Shown: piece after piece, positions 10,306-19,908 of the stretch
How the letters are laid out: every line of letters starts with the position of its first letter
Position numbering within the stretch: position 1 is the first letter of the stretch
DNA from: Calvatia gigantea
Lineage: Eukaryota; Basidiomycota; Agaricomycetes; Agaricales; Lycoperdaceae
Direction: 5' to 3'
DNA length: 64,000 bases
NCBI GenBank assembly: GCA_025093985.1
Contig: JACAAK010000002.1
Span: forward strand, 1,488,001-1,552,000
The notes under the pieces: generated by a model
What the model was told of the DNA's origin: nothing
The model's database searches: none
Seen by the model: only the letters and a program-made list of their open reading frames with translations
Position numbers and translations under genes: made by a program

Positions 10306-12251
10306 TCCAGTACCCTCCTCTTGATATCTGTCACCACCATTCTTGTTCCATTACACAGTCCCTTTGATGGGTCCAAGTTCCTCAGCAGCATTACTGGACA
10401 ACCAATCTTCAACACCAACTTGGCCAAAGGCAACCCACTTGCCCTAAGAGAGTTCAGGTACTCTGGTGGATAAGGCTGATATCCATTCATCACTTGGTCT
10501 GCCAGCTCTATAGAATCAGCACCCATAAGAATATGTGGGTTCCCTGGAAACTTCCCAAGAATGGTTTCATTGATGTCATCCACTTCATCATTCCTGGAAG
10601 AAAGTATTGTCCTGTCCAAGAAATATTGATCCCCTTTGTTGCCTTGTCCAATATCTGGATAAATTGACCCAATAAGACCATCCATATCTGCACAGCGCAT
10701 TTCTGGAGGGATTTCAACTGTTTCTTCAGCATTCAAGTTTGTTCCTGCCCCAATTTCCAGTAACCATGCAGCATGACGATCACTTTCTGGTGTCCTATCC
10801 AATCTCATGTTTTGCACCAAGTAGTGGACTTCTGTGGCTCTCCAGAGCTCACTCCTGCACAGAGATGCTGCAATAATTTCCTGTCTTGACCCTCTTGGAA
10901 CTACAGGAAGTGTTTGGCGAAAGTCACCTCCAAATACAACTGTAATTCCACCAAAGAATCTGTCATCTTGAAGCAAGTCCCTGAGACTCCTGTCAACAGA
11001 TTTGATGCTATGTCTGTGTTGCATGGGTACTTCATCCCAGATAATGATTTTGGTTTTCTCCAGGACTCTATGCATCTGAGAATTGCGCTTGATAGATGCT
11101 ACTGATGTTTCATCTGCAGGAATTGGTATCTTGAATCTTGAATGTGCAGTTCTTCCACCTTCAAGCAGTAGTGCAGCAATACCTGAGGAGGCAACACAAA
11201 GTGCTACATCACCTCTTGACCTGACAGCAGCAGCAAGAGTGTTACAGACAAAGGTTTTACCACCTCCACCTGCACTGTGAATAAAGATCATCTTGCCCAA
11301 GTTGTTGTTGACTGAATCAAGGGCAGCATTATAGACTGATCTTTGTTCAACATTGAATGATTGAGTATTTCTCTCAACCATACCTGCCAATGCTGTTGGA
11401 TCATAGGCAAGCTCTTCTGCCAGCATGAAGTTCTGTGCAATATCCTCCCAATTCTCTTCTTCTCCTGGTCCCTGAGACAGTGGCATTGGTGGATAATCCC
11501 TGAGAGTTTTGCCAGAATTCATAAGAATTCTATTCAACAGATGCAAACCATAGTCATAGATTTGCTCTTCTGTGAACTCTCTGTTTCTGTATTGGGGGAT
11601 CCTTCCTAGCCTATGCCTCAAGTCATCACAAATCTTGGCCCTAAAATCATTCCAGAGAACTTCAGGTGCAGCTGGATAGCAGTTTTGAAGGATTACTGCA
11701 AACAACTGGTGAAGTGAACTCCCTGTTTGCATATCTCCAGCTTCATTCAGACATTGGGCCCACTCCCTATCATCCTCCAACAGTCCTCTGGCAAGACAGG
11801 CTGCCTTGTAGGTGTCATAAACAGTGCCCTCAAATGTCCTGATATCTTGAAATGAGGTAGCACCTGGGACCACAGTCAAAAGCATCCTAAGGTAGAACCT
11901 TTCCCCTGCAGCTGGAGATGCAAAGTACATCCTCCCAATTGCATAGCCTCTTTGCCTGACCTTCCACTCTTTGTTCTTCTTCACATAAACCCAAGATTTA
12001 GGAAAGTCCTGGTACAGGATGTGGTGAGCTTCAGGATGTTGTCTATTGGCCTCAAACCAGGCTGTAAGTGGTGTCCTATCAATGTTGGGTCTGCCCAAGA
12101 CCTGAGCATGATTATCCTCTGGATTGAAATACACCAAGTGTTGGTTCTCCAAGTGAATAGGCAGCCTATAAACTGTTGGAGACTCTTCATGCATGGAATA
12201 TTCAAAAGTGTGCCACACAGCTTCAACAGGAGAGACATAGCGAGAGTCAAC
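10233..12251 (-). pseudogene. Helitron PIF1-like helicase, truncated at both ends
   Basis: An open frame of 661 residues from the Met at 12218; recognisable coding (DSRYVSPVEAV) continues upstream to about 12251. The helicase motifs are intact: Walker A SAGGGGKTF, Walker B IIWDEVPM, FGGDFRQTLPV, QNMRL, and GCPVMLLRNLDPSKGLCNGT. In Helitrons this domain unwinds DNA for rolling-circle transposition next to a Rep nuclease. Here the Rep domain is absent and the final helicase motif is lost. The last 25 or so residues, after the junction at 10305/10306, are read from duplicated host DNA (tail GLRGWEMEHRVG). It is therefore a chimeric dead fragment despite its long frame. Confidence 0.88.
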
Positions 12252-12461
12252 ATGTCAGAGCCTCCAGAAATCCACAACTTGGGTCCAATGAATGTGGAAT
12301 GTCCCAATTGTAGAGCTCTTCACTTTATGTCTGAAAAGCTCACAAATTCTTCAAGAATCAACCCCAAATTTGGAACATGTTGTTTACAAGGCCAGATTGC
12401 TCTACCACCCTACCATTCTATGCCACATGAACTGGAAAATCTTTTATGGACCCAAGGGTAG
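12252..12461 (+). pseudogene. Helitron N-terminal zinc-binding fragment, inverted
   Basis: The plus strand encodes MSEPPEIHNLGPMNVECPNC, then CRALHFMSEKL, PKFGTCCLQGQI and HELENLLW, ending in a stop near 12461. This CxxC...FGxCCxxG pattern is typical of the start of fungal Helitron proteins, just before the Rep domain. It should lie upstream of, and on the same strand as, the helicase; instead it points the other way and touches the helicase fragment near 12250. The Rep nuclease between them is missing. Confidence 0.75.
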
Positions 12462-13521
12462 TCTGCTTATCAAGGGACGATCCAAGTCTTCAGGAATTAT
12501 GGTTTGTGGAATCATAGCTGCTAATCTAGCACCATGAAGTATTGGTGCAGGGACAGCTGAGATAGCTCTGTCACGACGATCATCTGGGTCTGTCAATTTA
12601 TAGATAGGATATAGGTATAGAAGCAGTATAAGAGCCAAGAATGTAGTGGTAATGAGTAAAGTTTTGTTGAACTACACCCACCATAAGCTAGATTCACAGC
12701 ATTAGTGAGTAGTGAGTCATAGAAACAGCCATTGAGTCATTTATTCAGTATTGACTCATTTTTTAGTATGGACTGTTGTCTGACTAAGGAAATTATATAA
12801 AGACTGTAGTCTGAGTCATTCTCTGTCATTCCGGGGATGTTTTATAATTTTTACACCAGGTGGAGTGTTGAATATTGTCATGGACTGAGTGTTAGTCTCC
12901 CAAAGTACTGAGGTGGCAGTGTTTGATGCGGTGGCAGTGTTTGATGCGAAAACGTTTGAAGGAGTAGAAGGGTCATTCAAGGGGCTGGCACGTATTACAA
13001 CCATTGTTTAATTCTGAAAGTTTTGAATGGACTGATACGGCCATTACGTATAGTTGAGAGAGGACGGAACAACCATGCATTCGCAGCACTTTTCCAGTTA
13101 GTCAAACCTGAAAAATGCGTAGACTTGCTCGTCCAAACAGGTCGTACACCCTAAGGAGTGTTATTCAGAGAGGTGTATACGCATTCAGGTTTGTCCTCTG
13201 CCCTATTCCCTCGCCGTGTTTTATCACCGTTAAATCTGTAACTGTAAAGCAGGATCCCAGACGCAGTCCAGACCTGGCACCTGATCCTTTTACCTTGCTC
13301 TAATGCTGACGTTTGTTAACGCTCTGGCCAGCGGGAAATTTGCTTGGGTATTTACGACACGCTCATCCTTGTTATAACATCAAAATTTTGCATCGATAAT
13401 CCCTTGAGAAACGATATCATCAGGTATCCTGGTTATATGATCCATCGGTCAATGTTGAAACGAAGGTCAAATCCCAGAGCACTTCTACACGGCTGGATGG
13501 CGCAGAAACAAAGAATAACAT
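12462..13521. other. Gene-poor stretch across the right junction of the Helitron segment
   Basis: No supported gene. Positions 12462-12969 belong to the inserted segment and are AT-rich with repeated AGTCAT-like words near 12710-12820. Positions 12970-13521 belong to the duplicated unit (matching 19357-19908) and form the 3' flank of TRM1. Confidence 0.6.
12912..12947 (+). repeat. 18-bp tandem direct repeat
   Basis: The unit GGTGGCAGTGTTTGATGC occurs twice in a row at 12912-12929 and 12930-12947, close to the right edge of the unit-1 insertion. It may be a replication-slippage product. Confidence 0.9.
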
Positions 13522-15451
13522 CTACGCTACATCCTCATCCCGTTTCCTCTTATTTCCTTTTCCCGTGCCAGAAACAGCCTTCGTTCCAGGGCCCCAGTGG
13601 GCCGTTGGATTCTGTTGATATCTAACGACTTTAACACTCGAAGCAGTGACAGAATCGGGATGGCGCTTGAAACTCGCCAATGCACTACCAATGACTTATC
13701 AGTGTTGAGTACATATTGAGAGCTGGCTGTGTTATCTTACCGAGGCTCTTTAGCCAATAGTCTTCGCGCCGGGGAACCTTCACTAATATTCTCCATTTTG
13801 ACTGGGTTGCTTTTGATCCAGCTGCGGATGACATCGTGTATGTCGAGATTTGATGCCGTAGTCTTAAGTGACCCAGGACACGCATGTGAACGAGAGACTT
13901 TATGGCCGGCGTGTAAAAGTGCGGAACTGTGCAAAAAAAGTAATTGTTAGTTTTATCTTCCAAAATTCTTCGTTTGTGAAACTATTCTTCGTTTGTGCAA
14001 AAACAACATACGCGAGGTTGTTAAGAGAAGGACTGCAGCAGTGAAAGGCGCTTGCAAGTTTTGAAGGTGTGAAGTAGAACGGGGCGGTGATTTCCTAAGC
14101 GCTTGTCAAGGCCATGGATTACCAAGTCAAAAGAGGGGTAATTACCTCCTTCGCAAGAGTCAACATCCCTTTCATCCGTGCGGCTGTCCCATAGCGATCC
14201 TTGGTCTGCTCCAGATGCTCCAAAACACGGCTCACGAAGCCAGTATCGTGCAAAGGGCCGGACCACATTGGGCCTGCGATCTGTTAAGTTTCAGCACCGC
14301 GCTTATGGGCATGCGACATATATGCAAGGTATGACTAACATGAAGCGTTGACTCGCATTCTGGGCACTTGGCAGACACCGTCGGTCCGGCCTGTGTTTTG
14401 AAAAGGTGGTCCACATGCCCGCTCCTTTCATGGACCTTCTCAACAACCCTTCCAAGAGGCTGTTCATACCATGATTGGCAATGTGAACAGACGTAATAAT
14501 TCGCGGCTTTTCTGGCCTGACGATCAGTTTGTGAAAGGGGTGGAGGGCACGCCAGACTGACAGAAGGGCCTTCTTCGTTTCCAAAGCACCGGATCGCACA
14601 CGAACAAAGACCCGGACGTAAAAGTCGATGGATAGGGAGAGTAGCGGTTCAATGTAACGGCCATAACGCGCCGCTGTGGTGGAGAGGGAGTGCAACACGA
14701 GTCGAAGTGCCTGATACCCTGAGTAATGGATAAGAGGAATATGGCCAACGGAACTCACAGCTTCATGAGCATACTCAGCCTTCACGGAGACGCCACCATA
14801 GTTGGCGAAACTGGAAAGAAACTCCGTTATCTGGATATTCCAATAAGGGTAAATAGCTCACCATTTTTCAGGATAGTTGGTCGTAGCAAGAACAGCGAGG
14901 TCCGTGCAAGTGACACAAAGCAAGCCTAATCCAGCATCATCAGTTGAATGCAGGCATATGGAAAAGGAATACTTGCCTCCGTCGTTGACACATTGCACCG
15001 CCGCATCAATGAAAGGTGCAGCGGTTCCATAAGGATCGAGATCTACAACATCTACCTTGTTTTTCTCTTCTCGGTGGTTATACATCAGGGCACTGTTTGT
15101 AATCAATATGTTCATATCACCACAATGAACTTGAACTCACCAAGCATCACCTTCATTCACTCTGACCTTTCCTGGACTGACTGTCGGCGGAGTTGAAGGA
15201 TTTGGATGAGCGCTCGGTTCTTCTGTAGGACCTAGTCCATTCAACTCAATGTTCCTCCTCATGGTAGCGGTGGCCGCGTCCGATAAGTCGTTCGCTATGA
15301 TATACCTTGAATATTGCTCGTCAGATCGAAGACAACACAAATATAGCTCAGCTAACTTGACGAGAGGAATTTCCTTAGCGTAGCGGATGGATCGTAGACC
15401 GGTTGCCGAGAGCGCCTCCAATAGAACGAATTTGTATGGACGATATGTGGA
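13522..15451 (-). pseudogene. TRM1: TRM1 copy 1, missing its first two exons
   Basis: Nearly identical to the intact TRM1 at 19909-22343 from its third exon ([18 protein letters not shown]) to the stop codon. The SAM-binding and catalytic region ([13 protein letters not shown]) and the C-terminal part remain open. Exons 1 and 2, with the start codon and the conserved NPVQEFNRD segment, are replaced from 15472 onward by 414 bp of other DNA holding a Tc1 end. The 3' splice site before exon 3 is still present, so a transcript from a foreign promoter could still splice into it. Known TRM1 enzymes need the N-terminal part, so I call it a pseudogene. Confidence 0.88.
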
Positions 15452-15471
15452 CTGCAAAAAAACGCAACTCA

Positions 15472-15885
15472 TCATCCCCCTCTATAATGATGATGATGCT
15501 CAGTTTGGCGAGGGGATCAAAATGCTAAGACCGATTTCTGAAATTCTCAAAACTGACGGAGTTTTCATTTTGGCCAATCCCAGATTTCGCCGCATTTCCA
15601 TATATGGAATGTATTACGAATATGTAAAAATATATATGCAAGGTATTACCAAATATAGAAGGATCCTAAGTGTCCAGCTGGCAAGCTGCGGTGTAAATCT
15701 TTAATCACTGAATAACTGCAGCTGCTTGAGTGTATTCTTTGCATCAAGACCACCCCCATGTGTGGTTTTTTCTCCCCTGGGCAAGCCCAATTTGGACATA
15801 ATTCAATGTTGCCAGACTAATGTGTATTATGTAATCAACTTGGATGTCCCAACCAATTTCGCCCCGTTGTCCAAAAGTTCTGCTG
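15472..15885. mobile_element. Tc1-derived fragment replacing TRM1 exons 1-2 in unit 1
   Basis: Unit 2 has 498 bp here (21840-22337) that unit 1 lacks. Of the replacement, 15613-15885 is a copy of the Tc1 right end (compare 7017-7288) without the final 18 bp. The first 141 bp (15472-15612) are of unknown origin and include no recognisable gene. No TA or other target duplication is visible, so this is not a simple insertion. Confidence 0.8.
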
Positions 15886-16208
15886 CACAAAGGCCTGAAT
15901 AATGAGACGACTTTTGACGACGTTTTGAAATCCGAGTTTCCACTTTGGCACCTTGAGTTGGGAAGACGGTTTCCTCTTCGGAACTCAACCGGTCCGCGCT
16001 TTGATGATTAGAATTGTATAGGCGCCCAATACTGATGGTCAATTCAATGTTCACATTGCGTACAACGGTACGCTCTACAAATCATGCTATATACAAAATA
16101 TCTGATATAATCCAATACAAGTCCGACAAGTTGCTCAGTAGAAAGAAAAAGAAAATCCAGTGTGGCACCTTTAATACTGAACACAGATCGAAAAGAAGAC
16201 TCAATATT

Positions 16209-16336
16209 TCAGTAATCGAATTCTTCGGCAACGAACGAAATGTGTCCACGACCACCTTTCTTCCAAATACAAGCAATATCAATCTGTGCAACAACTGATT
16301 CCCGTACCAAAGTGTTCAATGACGCGGGTCCGCAAC
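16209..16336 (-). pseudogene. Isolated last exon of the ferric reductase gene
   Basis: An exact-looking copy of the final exon of the ferric reductase at 22662-22789, including the CGPASLN nucleotide-binding motif and the C-terminal HISFVAEEFDY. The rest of the gene is absent because the duplication endpoint (22838) falls in the intron just upstream. It is a duplication scar and not expressed as a reductase. Confidence 0.92.
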
Positions 16337-16380
16337 CTACATGAAAGATATTTGAGTTAGCGAGGGTTGAGATGCAGAAA

Positions 16381-16568
16381 AGGACCGTCTTTCTACCATC
16401 TTTGCAAAGAAGTCCGAAAAACTTTGTTTTTGTGCATTTAGCCTCTGGGTTTTGGTCCCTTAACCCATCATTCTGCCACCTTCTGCCCACGAGCATTTGC
16501 CATCTGCCGGCGGTTGCCAGTTCTGCCACCTGGCACGGCAAAACGGCAAGCATCTGCCAACAACACTA
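16381..16568. mobile_element. Right part of the hAT-like MITE, duplicated
   Basis: Matches 7698-7886 with one A fewer in a run. It has the right terminal TAGTG...TGGCAGA end and the right TTTGTGGT flank only. The left half is missing because the duplication started inside the element. Confidence 0.85.
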
Positions 16569-16739
16569 TTTGTGGTCCATGATCCTGGTCGCCAACCCCA
16601 CAGCCCATCATCCCTGACGCTATTCCCTTCCTACCCAACCGATCATGAATGTACGAATCACAGCGGAAAAAGCAGCCGAGTTGCAGTATAAAGCAAGAGA
16701 AATAATAAGATTTACCAGCTTTCATACCTCTCACCACCC

Positions 16740-18549
16740 ATGTCCCTACCATCCTTGGGCTATATTGCTCTCCCCCCTCCAGGACAAGACAAACCCTCAA
16801 ACTCTGAGGCTGACACCCACACCCACACTTCTAAAAACACAACCCGTTCCTCCAACCTCAAACGCAATTTTTTTCTCCGAGTAGGCGCGTTCAGTATCCT
16901 CGAGATTGGCTTCATCGTCCTTGCATCCACCGCAGGACAAAGTCCAGTCCCTCTCAGCCTCCCTTCGAATATCACCCTCGCAGAAGCCAAAGGGGCCTTC
17001 ACCGTTATCTTCATCCTCTGGCATGCCCTTGCGGTCTTCATCGCTAAGGATATCCTCCTCCATATCTTCAGTGCAGAGTGGATGGAACAGTATCGGATGT
17101 CTGGAAATCTGGTCCCAGGGGAGACTGATGTCGTATCTCGCCTGACAGCTGGTTTCCTCGACCAACTCAAACACTTCACCTCGAGCAAGGCGACAATTTC
17201 GTTCCGCTTGGGCTTCACCGGCACACTATTCCTCGTTTTCCTCAATGCACTGGGCCCGAGTGCGATAAGCGTCAGCTCAATCTTCCTCGAGTACCCCTTG
17301 GAAATCAAGGTTGCCAATCTCACCATGAAAAGCTCAGTAAATTTGTTGGAAAAAAATGGCGTAATCCCGTTACAATCAATAGATCCGGACTCCAGAACTC
17401 GGTTCCCATTTGATCGCGCCAATCTCATTGTTAGAATGGAGCATCTCGAGAATGTGAATTATAGTTTTCAATCCGAGGGAAATGTGCTCATACCCTGGCC
17501 GTCGCTTACCCCAATATCGACTGACAGGACGATTAAGTACGAAAGCGATGTCATTACCTACAATTTCAGCTGCTCCTGGAAACAGCCAATGGTAAACAGT
17601 TCAATGACTCTCTGGGCCATAGACAGTAGGATCTGGGGTTTGGAAGGGTATCCCCATCCTGAGTTTAAATCCTTAGATGAGGCCGCAGGTGTGTGACCTA
17701 ATGTATTTCCTACTTGTCGAGGCCCGATCCATTGCTGATACTCGGTGCCCAGCGATTCTCCCAATGATGGAAGTCGAGCCACCTGACTCCTCAAGCTTTG
17801 TGGCTGATCACAATCCTCTCAGTGCTTTCCTCTTTGTGGGAGCCAACACCACCCTTCGAACCACGTTCGACCTCGACCTTGAAGATATCCCAGCAAATTT
17901 TATTCCAATCGGGTCGAATTCATCCCTTGGACAAATCGTAGAACCGAGTCTCGTCTCTGCGTTGGTTTGTGATCCTCACCTACATTTAGCCCCTGCTACC
18001 GTGACCCTGTCAAATGGCCATCTTCAAGGTATACCACGCCCTGGGCCTCCTGTTGTCAAAAACATTCCAATTGAGGCCGCCAGTGTAATTTTTACTGAAA
18101 GTCTCATCACGCCGACATCCTCTTTTGATGTGTACGAGGACGGCTCCCTAGCTGTTATCAACAGCATTGCGCGTGCTATCTTTCTCGATGACACCTCATT
18201 GGAATTTAGCAGTGGGGTTTCCAACAATCGCGGCAAACCGTTGCCGCTTGACCAAATTAATCAAAATATGAACGCTGTCATACTGTCATCCGCCAAAGCT
18301 TATCTCAGCGGATACCGGCCAAACGGGGACCCTCTCTCACCACCATCATTTGCGACGATCGATACCAATGCAACGACAGAGGCACAGCGGCTGGCTTTGA
18401 CTGGAAGCAGACCATTTTTAATTGCCCTGCTTGTTGTCGTTTGTACCCTGATAGTTTTGTTAGGATTTCTGGTAGCAGGGATAAGGGGCGACAATCAGCT
18501 CCGGACGTTCGATCTGGAGAATATCCTTAAGACTTTAAAGATAGGTTAA
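16740..18549 (+). CDS. Uncharacterised membrane protein, copy 2
   Basis: Duplicate of the gene at 8058-9867 with the same two exons (16740-17688 and 17753-18549) and about 581 residues. It has three hydrophobic segments near the N-terminus, a long glycosylation-sequon-rich middle and one C-terminal membrane helix. Differences from copy 1 that I can see are Phe for Leu at residue 44 and Ala for Val at residue 458. About 370 bp upstream are shared with copy 1, so both copies probably keep the core promoter. Function is unknown. Confidence 0.75.
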
Positions 18550-19035
18550 TTGGTTAGGTTGTAGAATTTATGCCAGCCGTGAATATCGTAGTATATGTAT
18601 GCACGAACACTTCTGTGTCCAGTGGTATCATATTTTTATCCCTTGTACCCCGTGCCCGATACCCAGAAAGTAAGTGTGGTGCCCACAGAAATCCGTTGTC
18701 CACCACCCCCGGAACCCCATCCCAGTCATGCGTCCCTCCAACACCTGGATGATACGCTGAATGATACACGAGACTCGGAATCGGTAAGATACTCTAAACC
18801 AGTAAAGCCGGCACCACTAATGGTACACTGGCGCCTACAAGTCCGAAACAGGGCGCCTGAAAAGTTGATATTTGACTGTCCAGGACGACGTATACACGAA
18901 TTAGCGACTACTCCCTAACCGACCCTGTGTTCCATTCCCAACCTCTCCAGCCCACTTGACAGCACCGTCGCAGAGGCCAAAGACAGGTGTGCCCCCCATC
19001 CACCCACATCAATAAACACTAGACTCGCGCTCATC
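18550..19035. other. 3' flank of membrane protein copy 2
   Basis: No supported gene. It matches the copy-1 flank up to 18986, after which unit-2-specific sequence begins. Confidence 0.6.
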
Positions 19036-19352
19036 CTTCAGCGTCCAAACAGGCAAATGGATCGGCGACCTCTTCATCTACACAACGCCCGACCGCCTCT
19101 CCTACTTTATCGGCACGAAGTCATACACCATCAGCCCGTTTGGTAGGCCAGCCCTCCCCTCCCCTCATCTCCGTCCCGTGTTCAATATCTCTTTTTGGCC
19201 GCTCATACCTCCTCGGCTACATCCCCGCCCACAGCCGCGTCCACTTCACCGACAAAGACGTCAAAATTTACGCCTACAGTCTCATTCGGCGGGCGGTCTG
19301 GGGGGCTTGTTGTTGGTCGCGTTGAGTATTCGAGGTTAAGACATATTGATAG
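19036..19352 (+). pseudogene. Decayed fragment of a coatomer beta'-subunit gene (SEC27/COPB2)
   Basis: The plus strand reads TGKWIGDLFIYTTPDRLSYF, then IGTKSYTISPF, an intron-like gap, RSYLLGYIPAHSRVHF and TDKDVKIYAYSL. This closely resembles the COPI beta' subunit downstream of its WD repeats (family pattern WVGDCFIYT...YLLGYIP...YSL). The intron-like gap starts with a good GT at about 19143, but its expected AG acceptor near 19200 is GG. After YAYSL the frame degrades. Only about 75 codons are present, with no start or stop of the gene. It occurs only in unit 2, where unit 1 has the Helitron segment. Confidence 0.7.
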
Positions 19353-19356
19353 TGAC

Positions 19357-19908
19357 GGGTCATTCAAGGGGCTGGCACGTATTACAACCATTGTTTAATT
19401 CTGAAAGTTTTGAATGGACTGATACGGCCATTACGTATAGTTGAGAGAGGACGGAACAACCATGCATTCGCAGCACTTTTCCAGTTAGTCAAACCTGAAA
19501 AATGCGTAGACTTGCTCGTCCAAACAGGTCGTACACCCTAAGGAGTGTTATTCAGAGAGGTGTATACGCATTCAGGTTTGTCCTCTGCCCTATTCCCTCG
19601 CCGTGTTTTATCACCGTTAAATCTGTAACTGTAAAGCAGGATCCCAGACGCAGTCCAGACCTGGCACCTGATCCTTTTACCTTGCTCTAATGCTGACGTT
19701 TGTTAACGCTCTGGCCAGCGGGAAATTTGCTTGGGTATTTACGACACGCTCATCCTTGTTATAACATCAAAATTTTGCATCGATAATCCCTTGAGAAACG
19801 ATATCATCAGGTATCCTGGTTATATGATCCATCGGTCAATGTTGAAACGAAGGTCAAATCCCAGAGCACTTCTACACGGCTGGATGGCGCAGAAACAAAG
19901 AATAACAT
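19357..19908. other. 3' flank of TRM1 (duplicated)
   Basis: No supported gene. It matches 12970-13521 in unit 1. The short open frames are conserved between copies only because the DNA is duplicated. Confidence 0.6.

Larger units (their letters stand above)
10306..12969. mobile_element. Rearranged Helitron fragment replacing host DNA in unit 1
   Basis: This 2664-bp segment is present only in unit 1; unit 2 has a different 370-bp sequence (18987-19356) in the same place. It contains the helicase part of a Helitron on the minus strand and a Helitron N-terminal zinc-binding part on the plus strand, head to head. About 500 bp of unassigned AT-rich sequence (12462-12969) follows. I see no target duplication, and host bases are missing, so this is an insertion with deletion or a recombination product rather than a clean transposition. 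Confidence 0.8.
7698..16385. repeat. Tandem duplication, unit 1 (invaded copy)
   Basis: It runs from AGGAC at 7698-7702 to AGGAC at 16381-16385 and is followed directly by unit 2. It holds the membrane protein gene, then a Helitron-derived segment (10306-12969), a 5'-truncated TRM1, a Tc1-derived segment (15472-15885) and the last exon of the ferric reductase. Outside the two replaced segments it matches unit 2 with only scattered single-base differences and small indels. Confidence 0.93.
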
